Source: an uncultured Sphingomonadales bacterium
Lineage (GTDB): Bacteria; Pseudomonadota; Alphaproteobacteria; Sphingomonadales; Sphingomonadaceae
Assembly: GCA_903923465.1 (NCBI GenBank)
Contig: CAIXXP010000181.1
Span: 1 to 34,507 of the forward strand
Reading direction: 5' to 3'
DNA: 34,507 bases
Shown here in pieces: positions 7,266 to 15,990 of this stretch. The notes beneath the pieces are model-generated. The model had not been told where the DNA came from and made no database searches. It was given only the letters and a program-made list of their open reading frames with translations. The position numbers were made by a program, and so were the translations under genes. The first letter of the stretch is position 1, and each line of letters opens with the position of its first letter.

Positions 7266-9995
7266 ATGCGCGCCCGAATGCCCGCCGCCGCCCTTCTCGC
7301 CGTGGCCCTGCCGCTCGCGCTGGCGCAGGCCACCCCGCTGCGGGCCGCGCCGGATCCCGCCGGCATGCCATCGCCCGCCGCGCCCGCCGCCGATGCACCC
7401 CCTCCCGCGCCGGAAGGCCAGTTGCCCGACGCGGTGCGCCCCACCGCCTATCGCCTCGACCTCACGGTAGACCCCGCCCAGCCCCGCTTTTCCGGCCATG
7501 TCGAAATCGACGCCACGCTCAAGGCGCCCAGCCGCTTCGTCTATCTGCATGGGCGCGATCTGGCGATGCACCGGGCCGTGGCGATGGTCGGCGGAAAACC
7601 CATCACCGGCACATGGCAACAGGCCAGCGCCACCGGCCTCGCCCTGCTCACCTTCCCCACCCCCCTGCCGGCGGGGCCCATCACCTTCGCCTTCGATTAC
7701 GACGCCGGTTTTCAGGATGGCCCCGCCGGCCTGTTCCGGGTGAAGGTGGGCGACGACTGGTATGGCTGGAGCCAGTTTGAATCGATCGACGCGCGCAGCG
7801 CCTATCCGGGCTTCGACCAGCCCGGCTACAAGCAGCCCTTCACCCTCACCCTGCGCACGCCGGCCGGCCTCACCGCCGTGTCCAACGCGCCGGAGACCGG
7901 CCTCACCCATGCGGGCGGGCTGGATGTGCACCATTTCGCGCCCACCCCGCCCCTGCCCACCTATCTGCTGGCGATGATGGTGGGGCCGTTCGCCACCGCC
8001 AGCGGCGCGGTGCCACCCACGCCCCAGCGCGATCAGCCCCTGCCGCTGCGCATCATATCCACGCGCCAGAACGCCGGGCAACTGAGCTTCGCCCTGGCCG
8101 CCACCGCGCCGATCATCACCCATCTGGAAGCCTATTTCGGCCAAAGCTTCCCCTATCCCAAGCTCGACCAGATCACCGCCCCGATCATGCCCGGCGCCAT
8201 GGAAAACGCCGGCGCCGATCTTTACGAAGACAGCCTGCTGGTGCTCGACGACAAGGCCACCACCGCCCAGAAGCGCGAATTCGGCATGGTCGTCAGCCAC
8301 GAGCTGTCGCACCAGTGGTTCGGCGATCTCGTCACCCCCGCCTGGTGGGACGATATCTGGCTGAACGAGAGCTTTGCCAACTGGATGGGCTATCGCATCG
8401 GCAACGCATGGCGGCCAGACCTGCACATCGCCGATGGCGCGCTGGCCGAGGGCTTTGCCGCGATGAACACCGACGCGCTGCTGGCGGGCCGCCCGATCCA
8501 CCAGCCCATCACCCGCGACAGCCAGATCGACGCCGCCTTCGATTCCATCACCTATGGCAAGGGCGGGCATGTGGTGGCGATGATCGCCGCCTTCATGGGC
8601 GACGATCTGTTCCGCGACGGCGTGCGCCACTACATGGCCGCGCATCGCTATGGCAGCGGCACCAGCGCCGAGTTCTTCGGCGCCATGGCACAGGTTTCGG
8701 GCGATCCGCGGTTGTTGCCGGCGATGCAGGGCTTCACCGATCAGCAGGGCGTGCCGCTGCTCACCTTCGCCCCCGCCGAGAGCCGTTCCGGCGTGGTCTT
8801 CAGCGTCTCCCAGTCGCGCTATGCCCACCTGGGCACCCCGGCCCCAGACACGCGCTGGACCGTGCCGCTGTGCGTGCGCCTGGGCACCGAACGGCAATGC
8901 CAGTTGCTCGACAGCCCCAGCGGACATGTCTGGTTTCAACATGGGTCGGCAGCCGATGTGCTGATCCCCAACGCCGGGGGCACCGGCTATTACCGCTTTG
9001 AACTGCCCCCCGCCGAATGGCACAGGTTAATCGAATCCTCCGCCACCCTGCCCGGCGGCGAGGCACTGGCGCTGGCCGATTCGCTGCGGGCCAGCTTTCA
9101 GGCCGGGCGCGCCCACGCCGCCGATCTCGCCCGGCTGGCCGAGGTGATGAGCGCCAACCCGGACAGCCACGCCAGCGCCGCCGCGCTTTCCGGGATGGAC
9201 CAGCTTGATGCCTGGGGCCTGTTCGACAAGCCCGCGGCGCTGGCCTACCACCGCTTCGTCGGGCGGCTCTATCGGCCGCTGCTGGCCCCCTATGGTTTCA
9301 ACCCCCGGGCCGGCGCCTATGCCGGCGAGGATGCCGAGACCAGCCAGCGCCGCGCCCAGATCGTCGCCCGACTGGCCGGCACCGCCCGCGACACGGCCCT
9401 GCGCGGCCAACTCCTGCAGGCGGCCAAAGCCTGGATGGCGGGCGATACCACCGCGCTCGATCCGGCCTGGTACGATCTCGCCCTGCCGATCTGGCTGGCC
9501 GATGCGAGGCGGGGGTGGAACTGGAGAAACTCGGCGGGCGCGCTGCTCGACAAGGCGCTGGCCTCGCAGGATCCGCTGCTGCGCCCCGCCGCGCTGCACG
9601 CGCTGGGCACCTCGGGCCGCGTCGAGATGGCCCGCTGGCTGCTCGACGAGGTGCGCGACCCCCGCCTGCGCACGCCGGAGCGGCTGCATCTGGTGGGCGC
9701 CATCGCCGCCACCCCCGGCACCGCCGGCTTCGGCTATGGCTGGATGCGCGACAATCTGGCCGATCTGCTGAAGGGCGGCGGCGGCATCTTCTTCGCCTCC
9801 CGCCTGCCGCAAGTCCTCTCCGGCCTGTGCTCGGTCCGTCTCGCCGATGCCATCGCCCACGATTTCGGCCCGAGCCTCGCCGGCAAAACCGCCCAGCTCG
9901 AACTTGATCGCACAGTGGAGCGGGTGGCCGATTGCGGCCGGCTGAAGGACGCGCGCGGCACCGAGGCTTCCGTGGAGATTGCCAAGTTGCGGTAG
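7266..9995 (+). CDS. Secreted M1-family zinc aminopeptidase
   Basis: The 909-residue protein starts at the ATG at 7266, with AAGGAG six bases upstream. The N-terminus is a Sec signal (MRARMPAAALLAVALPLALAQA), then a Pro/Ala-rich stretch, so it acts in the periplasm or outside. GAMENAG supplies the exopeptidase motif. H345-E-L-S-H349 with E368 in WLNESFANW is the zinc site of M1 metallopeptidases. The following IDAAFDSITYGKGGHVVAM region holds the conserved catalytic Tyr segment. The C-terminal half (about 480-909) is helical and ERAP1-like. It should remove N-terminal residues from peptides. It is monocistronic and ends just before intergenic element copy A. Confidence 0.94.
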   Translation: MRARMPAAALLAVALPLALAQATPLRAAPDPAGMPSPAAPAADAPPPAPEGQLPDAVRPTAYRLDLTVDPAQPRFSGHVEIDATLKAPSRFVYLHGRDLAMHRAVAMVGGKPITGTWQQASATGLALLTFPTPLPAGPITFAFDYDAGFQDGPAGLFRVKVGDDWYGWSQFESIDARSAYPGFDQPGYKQPFTLTLRTPAGLTAVSNAPETGLTHAGGLDVHHFAPTPPLPTYLLAMMVGPFATASGAVPPTPQRDQPLPLRIISTRQNAGQLSFALAATAPIITHLEAYFGQSFPYPKLDQITAPIMPGAMENAGADLYEDSLLVLDDKATTAQKREFGMVVSHELSHQWFGDLVTPAWWDDIWLNESFANWMGYRIGNAWRPDLHIADGALAEGFAAMNTDALLAGRPIHQPITRDSQIDAAFDSITYGKGGHVVAMIAAFMGDDLFRDGVRHYMAAHRYGSGTSAEFFGAMAQVSGDPRLLPAMQGFTDQQGVPLLTFAPAESRSGVVFSVSQSRYAHLGTPAPDTRWTVPLCVRLGTERQCQLLDSPSGHVWFQHGSAADVLIPNAGGTGYYRFELPPAEWHRLIESSATLPGGEALALADSLRASFQAGRAHAADLARLAEVMSANPDSHASAAALSGMDQLDAWGLFDKPAALAYHRFVGRLYRPLLAPYGFNPRAGAYAGEDAETSQRRAQIVARLAGTARDTALRGQLLQAAKAWMAGDTTALDPAWYDLALPIWLADARRGWNWRNSAGALLDKALASQDPLLRPAALHALGTSGRVEMARWLLDEVRDPRLRTPERLHLVGAIAATPGTAGFGYGWMRDNLADLLKGGGGIFFASRLPQVLSGLCSVRLADAIAHDFGPSLAGKTAQLELDRTVERVADCGRLKDARGTEASVEIAKLR

Positions 9996-10018
9996 GGAGG
10001 GGGAAAAGGGAGATAGTC

Positions 10019-10187
10019 TTGGGGGTGTTACACCCCCAAACCCCCCATTACTGTCTGCGTTGCGCATCATCGGCGGTGCGGAGCCATCTCTCAGCGCCGC
10101 GGGCTATTAAGGCCGCTTGCGGCGCAGGAGCGCAACGGTCAGTCCCCGCAACACTCTCTCGCCGGAAGACGTTCCTGGGGGTTTGGG
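10019..10187. repeat. Dispersed intergenic palindromic element, copy A
   Basis: The spacer between the convergent M1 peptidase and histidine kinase genes starts with a perfect hairpin: TTGGGGGTG (10019-10027), loop TTA, CACCCCCAA (10031-10039). It continues into the left end CCCATTACTGTC (10044-10055) and closes at GACGTTCCTGGGGG (10168-10181), which aligns with the right end of copy C. The core has GCCGCGGGCTATTAAGGC, related to the core of copies C and E. The hairpin may also end transcription of the peptidase, but no T-run follows. Confidence 0.78.
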
Positions 10188-10245
10188 CCAAGAAATCCGG
10201 GAAGCGCGGGCGTCCCCAATCTATTTCTTCACACAACCCGTCACA

Positions 10246-11814
10246 TCACCCCAAAGGCAACCGCAACACCGCCACCAGCCCCAGAACCCTGCCCGCCGGG
10301 TCCAATCGATTGGCCAGGCTCAGCGTGCCGCCATGCTGGTCGGCGATGGCGCGGGCGAGGGTCAGGCCCAGCCCAGCCCCGCCGGTCTCGCTGTTGCGCG
10401 AGGGTTCGCCCCGGGTAAAGGGCTCCAGCATGCGGGCGATGTTGTCGGGCGCGATGCCCGGGCCATCATCTTCAATGCGGATGGCCGCCCATGCCGGCCC
10501 GCCCCCACTGGCACCCTCGCTGCCACCCTCGCGCGTCAGCGAGATCCGCGCGCAGCCGCCATAGCGCAGCGCGTTGCTGATCAGGTTGCGCAGCGCCCGC
10601 CGCAGCCAGGTGGCGCGCAGCGGCATGGCAATGCGCTGGGTCTCGCCCAGCAGCACCGCCTCGCCCATATCCTCGAATTCCTCCACCACCGTGCCCACCA
10701 GCGCCGAAAGCTCCGTCGATTCCAGCGGGTCACTCGGCCGCCCCACCCGGGCCAACGACAGAATATCGTCCAGCGAACGGGTGATATCCTCGATGGTGGC
10801 CGCCATCTTGTCGCGTTCGGTGGCATCCTCCACCGATTCCACCCGCACCCGCAGCGCCGCCAGCGGCGTCTTCAGATCATGGCCGATGGCGCCCAGCATC
10901 ACGTCCTTTTCGGCCAGCAGGGCTCCGATGCGCGCCTCCATGGCATTATGCGCGTCGATCAGCCGGCGCAGATCCTCCGGCCCCTGCGGCGCCAGCGGCG
11001 GCCCCGGCGTGCGGGTGCGGGCGAACCGCTCCAGCCGCCGCGTCAGCAGCGCGAGGGGGCGGGTGATATGCCGCAGGATCAGCGCCATCGCCCCCACCAG
11101 CAAGCCATAGATCAGCAGCGTCTGCACCAGCAGCGGGGCGAGCACATGGCGGGCATCGCCGGTTGGTGGCTCCAGCACCCGCACGATCATCCACGGGCCG
11201 CCGGCCAGGCGCTGGCTGGCGACCATCAGCACCTTGCGCGGCTCTCCCCCACCCTGGCTCCAGCGGGAATCGCCTTGCGGATCGACCCGTGCCCGCGCCA
11301 CCAGCGCGGCGTGGCGGCGCACCCGGGCCAGCGCGACGGGATCCTCCGCCACCGGCCGCTCCACCACCAGCAGATTGGCCGGCGAAAGGTCTTGATCGGC
11401 GAGAATGTGCCGCAGGTCCCGCTCGGCATCTTCCCAGCGCAGGTCATGCGGGCTCAGGCTGAAATTCGGCGCAATCTCGGCGCGGATCGGTTTTGGCTCC
11501 AGCGTGTTGGCGGCGGGCGGCGGCTCGTCGGGTTGGCCATTGGCGGCGTCGGCCACCTGGCGCGTTGCCACCAGCAGGCGGAAGGCGGCGCTGTGGATCA
11601 TCGTGTCGTGGGTGCGCTCCATGCCCACGCGATAGAGCAGCACGGTGCTGATCGCCTGCGCCAGCAGCAGCGCCACCGCCAGCGCCAGCATGATCTGGCC
11701 CGTGACGCTGTGCGGCCAGACGCCGCGAGGGCGCCCGGCCAGCAGCGGCGCGGCAATGGGGGCCGGGAGAGGTGGCGGGGGCGAGGCCGGGGGCGAGAAC
11801 TGCTCCGGCTTCAT
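10246..11814 (-). CDS. Sensor histidine kinase of a two-component system
   Basis: The 522-residue inner-membrane kinase has a Pro-rich cytoplasmic start and TM1 at about residues 38-62 (MLALAVALLLAQAISTVLLY). A periplasmic domain of about 170 residues follows, then TM2 (LLVQTLLIYGLLVGAMALIL), a HAMP-like segment and HisKA with the phospho-acceptor His312 in AIGHDLKTPL. The ATPase has N-box NLISNALRY, DDGPGIAP, EPFTRGE and GGAGLGL. Its ATG overlaps the response regulator stop as ATGA, with AGGAGG almost touching the start, so translation is coupled to the regulator. The overlap makes the neighbouring OmpR-type protein its partner. The signal sensed is unknown. Confidence 0.95.
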   Translation of the reverse strand: MKPEQFSPPASPPPPLPAPIAAPLLAGRPRGVWPHSVTGQIMLALAVALLLAQAISTVLLYRVGMERTHDTMIHSAAFRLLVATRQVADAANGQPDEPPPAANTLEPKPIRAEIAPNFSLSPHDLRWEDAERDLRHILADQDLSPANLLVVERPVAEDPVALARVRRHAALVARARVDPQGDSRWSQGGGEPRKVLMVASQRLAGGPWMIVRVLEPPTGDARHVLAPLLVQTLLIYGLLVGAMALILRHITRPLALLTRRLERFARTRTPGPPLAPQGPEDLRRLIDAHNAMEARIGALLAEKDVMLGAIGHDLKTPLAALRVRVESVEDATERDKMAATIEDITRSLDDILSLARVGRPSDPLESTELSALVGTVVEEFEDMGEAVLLGETQRIAMPLRATWLRRALRNLISNALRYGGCARISLTREGGSEGASGGGPAWAAIRIEDDGPGIAPDNIARMLEPFTRGEPSRNSETGGAGLGLTLARAIADQHGGTLSLANRLDPAGRVLGLVAVLRLPLG

Positions 11815-12623
11815 TCCTCCTGCCCTGCCACGCGGCGCACATCGGCGGCCAGCATATAGCCGCCGCCCCACACGGTCTGGATCAATTGCGGGTTGCGGCT
11901 GTCCACCTCGATCTTGCGGCGCAGGCGGCTCACCTGATTATCCACGGCGCGGTCGAACAGATGCGCCTCGCGGCCCTGCACCATATCCAGCAGCCGGTCG
12001 CGATCGAGCACCTGCCGCGGGTGTTCGAGAAAGGCCATCAGCAGGCGGAATTCCACCGAAGAGATCGCCACTAGGGCGCCTTCGGGGTCGATCAGCCGCC
12101 GCCGCAGCGGGTCCAGCCGCCAGCCGTCGAAGGCGAAATCCTCGGGTGTCGGCTCCGGCGGGCTGTTCGAACGGCTGGCCCGGCGCAGCACGGAACGGAT
12201 GCGCGCCACCAGTTCGCGCGGCTCGAAAGGCTTCACCACATAATCGTCGGCGCCAATTTCCAGCCCGGTGATGCGGTCTTCCGCCTCGCCCCGCGCGGTG
12301 AGCAATATGGCGGGAATGTCGCGGCCGGAAAGGTGGCGGCACAGCGACAGCCCATCCTCGCCGGGCATCATGATGTCGAGCAGCACCAGATCCGGCGCCC
12401 AGCGGTCGGCCTCGCGATCCGCGCCCGCACCCTCGGTGGCCGGGCCCTCGGTGGCCGGGTCATTCTGCAGCAACGCGCGGGCGTCGGCCGCACTCGCCAC
12501 GGCGCGAACGACAAACCCCTGACGCTCCAGATAGGAGGCCAGGGGCTCGCGCAGGCTTGCCTCATCGTCAACCAGCAACAGCCGGGCGGGGAAGGTTTCA
12601 GTCAGTTGCGGGGAAGCGGCCAA
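11811..12623 (-). CDS. OmpR-family response regulator
   Basis: The 270-residue protein has a receiver domain with the acidic pair D19-D20 (LLVDDEA), the phospho-acceptor Asp83 in DLVLLDIMMPG, and the KPFEPREL switch Lys. A winged-helix DNA-binding domain follows (about 165-260, with VDNQVSRLRRKIE and the TVWGGGYML wing). An unusual insert at about residues 56-75 (PATEGPATEG then an acidic run) lengthens the receiver before the Asp83 strand; it comes from a 15-bp duplication at 12430-12459. No ATG is available; the best start is TTG at 12623 after an in-frame stop. It begins 18 nt after the EF-hand gene and overlaps the kinase, so these three genes may be one unit. Confidence 0.92.
   Translation of the reverse strand: MAASPQLTETFPARLLLVDDEASLREPLASYLERQGFVVRAVASAADARALLQNDPATEGPATEGAGADREADRWAPDLVLLDIMMPGEDGLSLCRHLSGRDIPAILLTARGEAEDRITGLEIGADDYVVKPFEPRELVARIRSVLRRASRSNSPPEPTPEDFAFDGWRLDPLRRRLIDPEGALVAISSVEFRLLMAFLEHPRQVLDRDRLLDMVQGREAHLFDRAVDNQVSRLRRKIEVDSRNPQLIQTVWGGGYMLAADVRRVAGQEE
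12430..12459. repeat. 15-bp duplication inside the response regulator gene
   Basis: CCCTCGGTGGCCGGG is present twice head to tail (12430-12444 and 12445-12459). In the minus-strand gene this gives the repeated pentapeptide PATEG-PATEG within the receiver domain. It is in frame and falls in a loop between strands, where it should be tolerated. Confidence 0.9.
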
Positions 12624-12641
12624 GGCTTAGTGCTGCCTGTT

Positions 12642-13334
12642 TCAGGGATGCGCCGGCGGCACATCGCCGGGTCCGCGGCCCTGCATGTGGTCGCGGTCAT
12701 GCTCGCCGTGCCGCATATGCTCGCGCGCGGCGGCCCAGGCGGCCTTGCGCTCGGCCTCGGTCAGCTTGCCGTCGTGGTTGGCATCGGCCTGGTCGAACAT
12801 GGACAGCGCCGCGTTCACAAAGGCCTCGCGGCTGACGGTACCGGTGTGCTGCGGGTCGGCGCGGTGCAGAATCGCAAAGAGCAGCAGCGCGTGCCGGGGG
12901 CTGTGGCCCCACTCGCCATGGCCTTCCTTCTCGCCGCCCATCATCCCCATGCCGGGGCCACGATGGTCGTGGTCGTCGTGGTCACGGTCGGCATGGTCGC
13001 GATCATGGCCACCATGCTCGGGGCCCATGCCGTCATGCCCGGGGCCCATCATGCCGCGCATATGCGCCGCCAGAAACTCGTCGCGCGAGATCTGGCCATC
13101 GTGGTTGGTGTCGATCATGTCGAAATGCGCGTTCAGTTGCGCGGCGCGGTCGGCAGCATCCAGCTTGCCGTCATGGTTGGCGTCCAGCCGGTCGAACAGC
13201 TTTTCCGCCTTGGCCTGCGCCTCGGCGCGGGTGAGATCATGCCGGGGACCATCGGCAGCGAAAGCGGCCGCCGCGCCCACGCCCGCCACGGCAAGCGCCA
13301 GGCCGGAAATGGCAACAAGGGTGAAACGCTTCAT
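12642..13334 (-). CDS. Periplasmic EF-hand protein with His/Asp-rich insert
   Basis: The 230-residue protein starts at the ATG at 13334 with GGAGAG upstream. Residues 1-26 are a Sec signal ending near AFA-ADG. Three good calcium loops are visible: DANHDGKLDAAD (51-62), DTNHDGQISRDE (75-86) and DANHDGKLTEAE (184-195). A degenerate one starts at residue 160 (DPQHTGTVSREA). Between the second and third hands lies an insert (about 98-150) rich in His, Asp, Gly and Met, including HDRDHADRDHDDHDH, which suggests transition-metal binding. It is the first gene of a closely spaced set with the response regulator and kinase. Role in sensing or buffering metals or calcium is inference. Confidence 0.9.
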   Translation of the reverse strand: MKRFTLVAISGLALAVAGVGAAAAFAADGPRHDLTRAEAQAKAEKLFDRLDANHDGKLDAADRAAQLNAHFDMIDTNHDGQISRDEFLAAHMRGMMGPGHDGMGPEHGGHDRDHADRDHDDHDHRGPGMGMMGGEKEGHGEWGHSPRHALLLFAILHRADPQHTGTVSREAFVNAALSMFDQADANHDGKLTEAERKAAWAAAREHMRHGEHDRDHMQGRGPGDVPPAHP

Positions 13335-13612
13335 AATTGCTCTCCAGAAGCTGTTGCCCCCGATACTTGGCCGGGGTTTGAGCAGGGTCGCCACATGGCG
13401 GTAACGCCTGCGGCCACGAATTGAAAGCCGCGCGTGCCCGTCGGATCGAGGAAGGGGGGGACGTCACCGACGAGACCCGCGCGACTTTCGCCAATGGCTC
13501 TAGCGGTCGCCTGTCGCGCGAGTGTGCCAGTTCCGCGCCTCTTTGTCGTGAATTGTCGCGCGGCCGCTCAGGCCCCCGCCGCTCAGTGCCCCGCCGCTCA
13601 GTGCCCCGCCGC
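13335..13612. other. 278-bp spacer between the EF-hand gene and the VOC gene
   Basis: The right end (13564-13612) is part of a 15-bp tandem repeat described separately. The rest holds the leader of the EF-hand gene and GC-rich sequence with a run of seven G at about 13454-13460. I see no reliable promoter, terminator or gene in it. Confidence 0.5.
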
Positions 13613-13623
13613 TCAGGCCCCCC
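13564..13623. repeat. 15-bp tandem repeat containing the VOC stop codon
   Basis: Four units beginning GCCGCTCAG start at 13564, 13579, 13594 and 13609, a strict 15-bp period; the two middle units read GCCGCTCAGTGCCCC exactly. In the minus-strand reading each unit carries TGA. As 15 is a multiple of 3, all four TGAs are in the same frame as the VOC gene, whose stop (13613-13615) is the first of them. Confidence 0.9.
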
Positions 13624-13993
13624 CGGCCGTAACGCAGAACGCATTGAGCTTGTTGCCATCGGGATCGCGGAAATAGCCCGCGTAGAAGTCCTGCCCGCGT
13701 GGGCCCGGGCTGCCCTCGCAACGCCCGCCATGCGCCATGGCCGCCGCGTGGATCCGCCGCACCTGCTCGGCGTCTTTCGCCTCGAGTGCCACCATCACGC
13801 CATTGCCCACGGTGGCGGGCTGGCCATCGAATGGGCGGGTAACGCCGATGCCGGGCCTGCCTCCCGGCTCGCCCCAGGCGATGAACTGGTCGAATTCCAT
13901 CATGCGGCCCAGGCCCAGTTCGGCGGCAACGGCATCGTAGAATCGCGCGGCCCGGGCCAGATTGTTGGTGCCAAGCGTTACATAGCCGATCAT
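13613..13993 (-). CDS. VOC-superfamily (glyoxalase/bleomycin-resistance-like) protein
   Basis: The 126-residue protein is a single vicinal-oxygen-chelate module pair. It begins with MIGYVTLGTNNLARAARFYDAVAAELGL and ends with GQDFYAGYFRDPDGNKLNAF, the usual last strand of the fold. Length is typical. The ATG at 13993 is preceded by AGGAGG at good distance. VOC proteins include glyoxalases, dioxygenases and antibiotic-binding proteins; the substrate cannot be told from the sequence, and a lactoylglutathione-lyase-like label would be generic. It lies 81 nt after aminopeptidase P on the same strand. Its stop codon lies in a tandem repeat. Confidence 0.88.
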   Translation of the reverse strand: MIGYVTLGTNNLARAARFYDAVAAELGLGRMMEFDQFIAWGEPGGRPGIGVTRPFDGQPATVGNGVMVALEAKDAEQVRRIHAAAMAHGGRCEGSPGPRGQDFYAGYFRDPDGNKLNAFCVTAGGA

Positions 13994-14074
13994 GCCGCCC
14001 TCCTGCCGCGAATCGCGTGGCCCTGCCTGATCACCGGGCCCGATGGATGGAACATTACAGGAACACGTCCCGCG

Positions 14075-15940
14075 CTACAAGTCCCCCGCGGCAAGCGGCC
14101 GGCACGCCGCCTCCAGCCAGGCCAGATCCGCCCCCTGCAACTGCGGCGCCAGCACCGCCCGCACCCGGGTGTGATAGGCATTCCACCAGTCACGCTCCTC
14201 GCCCGACAGCAGTTCCACCGCCACCAGCGCCCGGTCGATCGGCACCAGCGTCAGCACCTCAAAGCCGAAATAGCGTCCCTCCGCCCCGGCAATATCGCGC
14301 TCCTCCACCATCAGCAGGTTCTCGATGCGGATGCCGTAGGCGCCGGTCTTGTAATAGCCCGGCTCGTTGGAGACGATCATCCCCGGCGCCAGCGCCTGCC
14401 CGGTGCCCGCCTGCCCGCCGGCGCTCTTGGCGATGCGCTGCGGCCCCTCATGCACCGCCAGAAAGCTGCCGACGCCGTGGCCGGTGCCATGGGCATAGTC
14501 GAGGCCCGCCGCCCACAGATACTGCCGCGCCAGCGTGTCGAGCTGGCTGCCATTGGTCCCTTCCGGAAAAATCGCGCGTGACAGGGCGATATTGCCCTTC
14601 AGCACGCGGGTGAAGCGATCCTTCACCTCGGCCGGCGCTTCACCCCTTTCGCTTTCGGGCGAACCCACCCACAGCGTGCGGGTGATGTCGGTGGTGCCAT
14701 CGGCATATTGCCCGCCCGAATCGACCAGATAGACGCTGCCCGGCGCCAGCACCCGGTTGGTCGCCGCGCTCACCCGGTAATGCACAATCGCGCCATTCGG
14801 CCCACTGCCGGAGATGGTGTCGAACGACAGATCGACCAGCCTGTTGCCTTCCGCGCGAAACGCCTCCAGCCGGTCGGCGGCTTCCTGCTCGGTCAGCGTG
14901 CCCTTGGGTGCCTCCCCGCCCAGCCAGCGGAGAAATCGCGCCATGGCCGCGCCATCGCGGGCCTGCGCCGCACGGTGGCCAGCCTGCTCCACCGGGTTCT
15001 TGCAGGCACGCGGCAGCACGGTCGGGTCGCGCGCTTCCACCACCTGCGCCCCGGCCTCCTCCAGCGCGGCGAAGATGGCGGCCACGCTGTGTTCCGGATC
15101 CACCGCCACCCGCCGGCCTGCCAGCCCCGCCAGCCCTTGCGCGAAATCCGCATAGGGCATGATGCGCACCGCCTCGCCCAGGTGCGCGCGCAAGTCCGGC
15201 GTCACCTTGCCGGCTGCGATGAACAGATCGGCGCCGGATCCGTCCGGGCCATCGGCATGGGCGATGGCATAGGCCAGCGTCACCGGCGTGCGCGCCACAT
15301 CGGCCCCGCGGATGTTCAGCAGCCACGCCACGGAATCCAGCGCCGAAATCACCGCCGCATCAAGCCCCTCGTCGCGCAGCCATGCCGCCACCGTCGCCCG
15401 CTTGTCCGCGCTGGAGACGCCGGCAAACTCCAGCGGATGAGGCACCGCCGGGGCGGGCGAAGGCGCGGGTCTATCCAGCCACACCGCGTCGATGGGGTTC
15501 CCCGCCACCGCCACCAGCGTGCCGCCCCGCTTGCCCAGCGCCTGCTGCGCCGCCTTCACCCAGCCGCGCGTATGCAGCCAGGCGTCATAGCCGATCCGCG
15601 CGCCCTGCGGCGCATGCTCGCCCAGCCATTGCGCCACGCTGGTCGCCGGCACATTCTCGAAGCCATAGAGCGCGCCATCCACCTGATCGCGCACCGCCAG
15701 CGTGTATCGCCCATCGACAAACATCGCGGCGCCCAAATTCCGCGAGGCGTCCGCCAGCACCACCGCCGTGCCCGCCGAGCCGTCAAACCCCGTCAGCCAG
15801 GCCAGCCGCTGGGCATAGTCGCCGACATATTCGCTCATGTGCTCGTCGGATATCGGCACGACAAAACCATCGAGCCCCCGCGCTACCAGTTCCTGTCTCA
15901 GCGCGGCAAGGCGAGCGGCGGAGGGTGAAGCAGCGGTCAT
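14075..15940 (-). CDS. pepP: Xaa-Pro aminopeptidase (M24B, aminopeptidase P type)
   Basis: The 621-residue cytosolic metallopeptidase removes N-terminal residues that precede proline. It has the three-domain layout of eukaryote-like aminopeptidase P: two N-terminal creatinase-like domains (about 1-310) and a C-terminal pita-bread domain. The metal ligands can be read in order: YLVDSGGQYADGTTDITRT (two Asp), HGTGHGVG (His), SNEPGYY (Glu) and FGFEVLTLVP (Glu). The dimetal site is therefore complete. The start MTAASPSAARLAALR at 15940 is chosen because upstream residues in the same frame are antisense to the oligopeptidase leader. It is divergent from oligopeptidase B with a 50-bp spacer, a pairing that suggests shared peptide turnover. 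Confidence 0.95.
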   Translation of the reverse strand: MTAASPSAARLAALRQELVARGLDGFVVPISDEHMSEYVGDYAQRLAWLTGFDGSAGTAVVLADASRNLGAAMFVDGRYTLAVRDQVDGALYGFENVPATSVAQWLGEHAPQGARIGYDAWLHTRGWVKAAQQALGKRGGTLVAVAGNPIDAVWLDRPAPSPAPAVPHPLEFAGVSSADKRATVAAWLRDEGLDAAVISALDSVAWLLNIRGADVARTPVTLAYAIAHADGPDGSGADLFIAAGKVTPDLRAHLGEAVRIMPYADFAQGLAGLAGRRVAVDPEHSVAAIFAALEEAGAQVVEARDPTVLPRACKNPVEQAGHRAAQARDGAAMARFLRWLGGEAPKGTLTEQEAADRLEAFRAEGNRLVDLSFDTISGSGPNGAIVHYRVSAATNRVLAPGSVYLVDSGGQYADGTTDITRTLWVGSPESERGEAPAEVKDRFTRVLKGNIALSRAIFPEGTNGSQLDTLARQYLWAAGLDYAHGTGHGVGSFLAVHEGPQRIAKSAGGQAGTGQALAPGMIVSNEPGYYKTGAYGIRIENLLMVEERDIAGAEGRYFGFEVLTLVPIDRALVAVELLSGEERDWWNAYHTRVRAVLAPQLQGADLAWLEAACRPLAAGDL

Positions 15941-15990
15941 CGGCACAGTCCCGGGTTGCGGTGAACAAGGGGGCACCATAGAGGTGTCGC

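Noticed and set aside
5464..7470. Plus-strand open frame of about 670 codons opposite pabB-pabC
   Set aside because: Composition is Arg/His/Pro/Gln-rich with no motif; the minus-strand gene has all PabB and PabC signatures.
6615..9023. Minus-strand open frame of about 800 codons lying opposite the M1 peptidase
   Set aside because: It is antisense to a gene with clear zinc-peptidase motifs and shows only Gly/Ala/Arg-rich composition without domains; such long frames are common shadows in high-GC DNA.
10019..10039. Classic intrinsic terminator after the M1 peptidase
   Set aside because: The stem is perfect, but it is followed by A and C runs and not by T residues on the transcript strand, so it is listed as part of the repeat element only.
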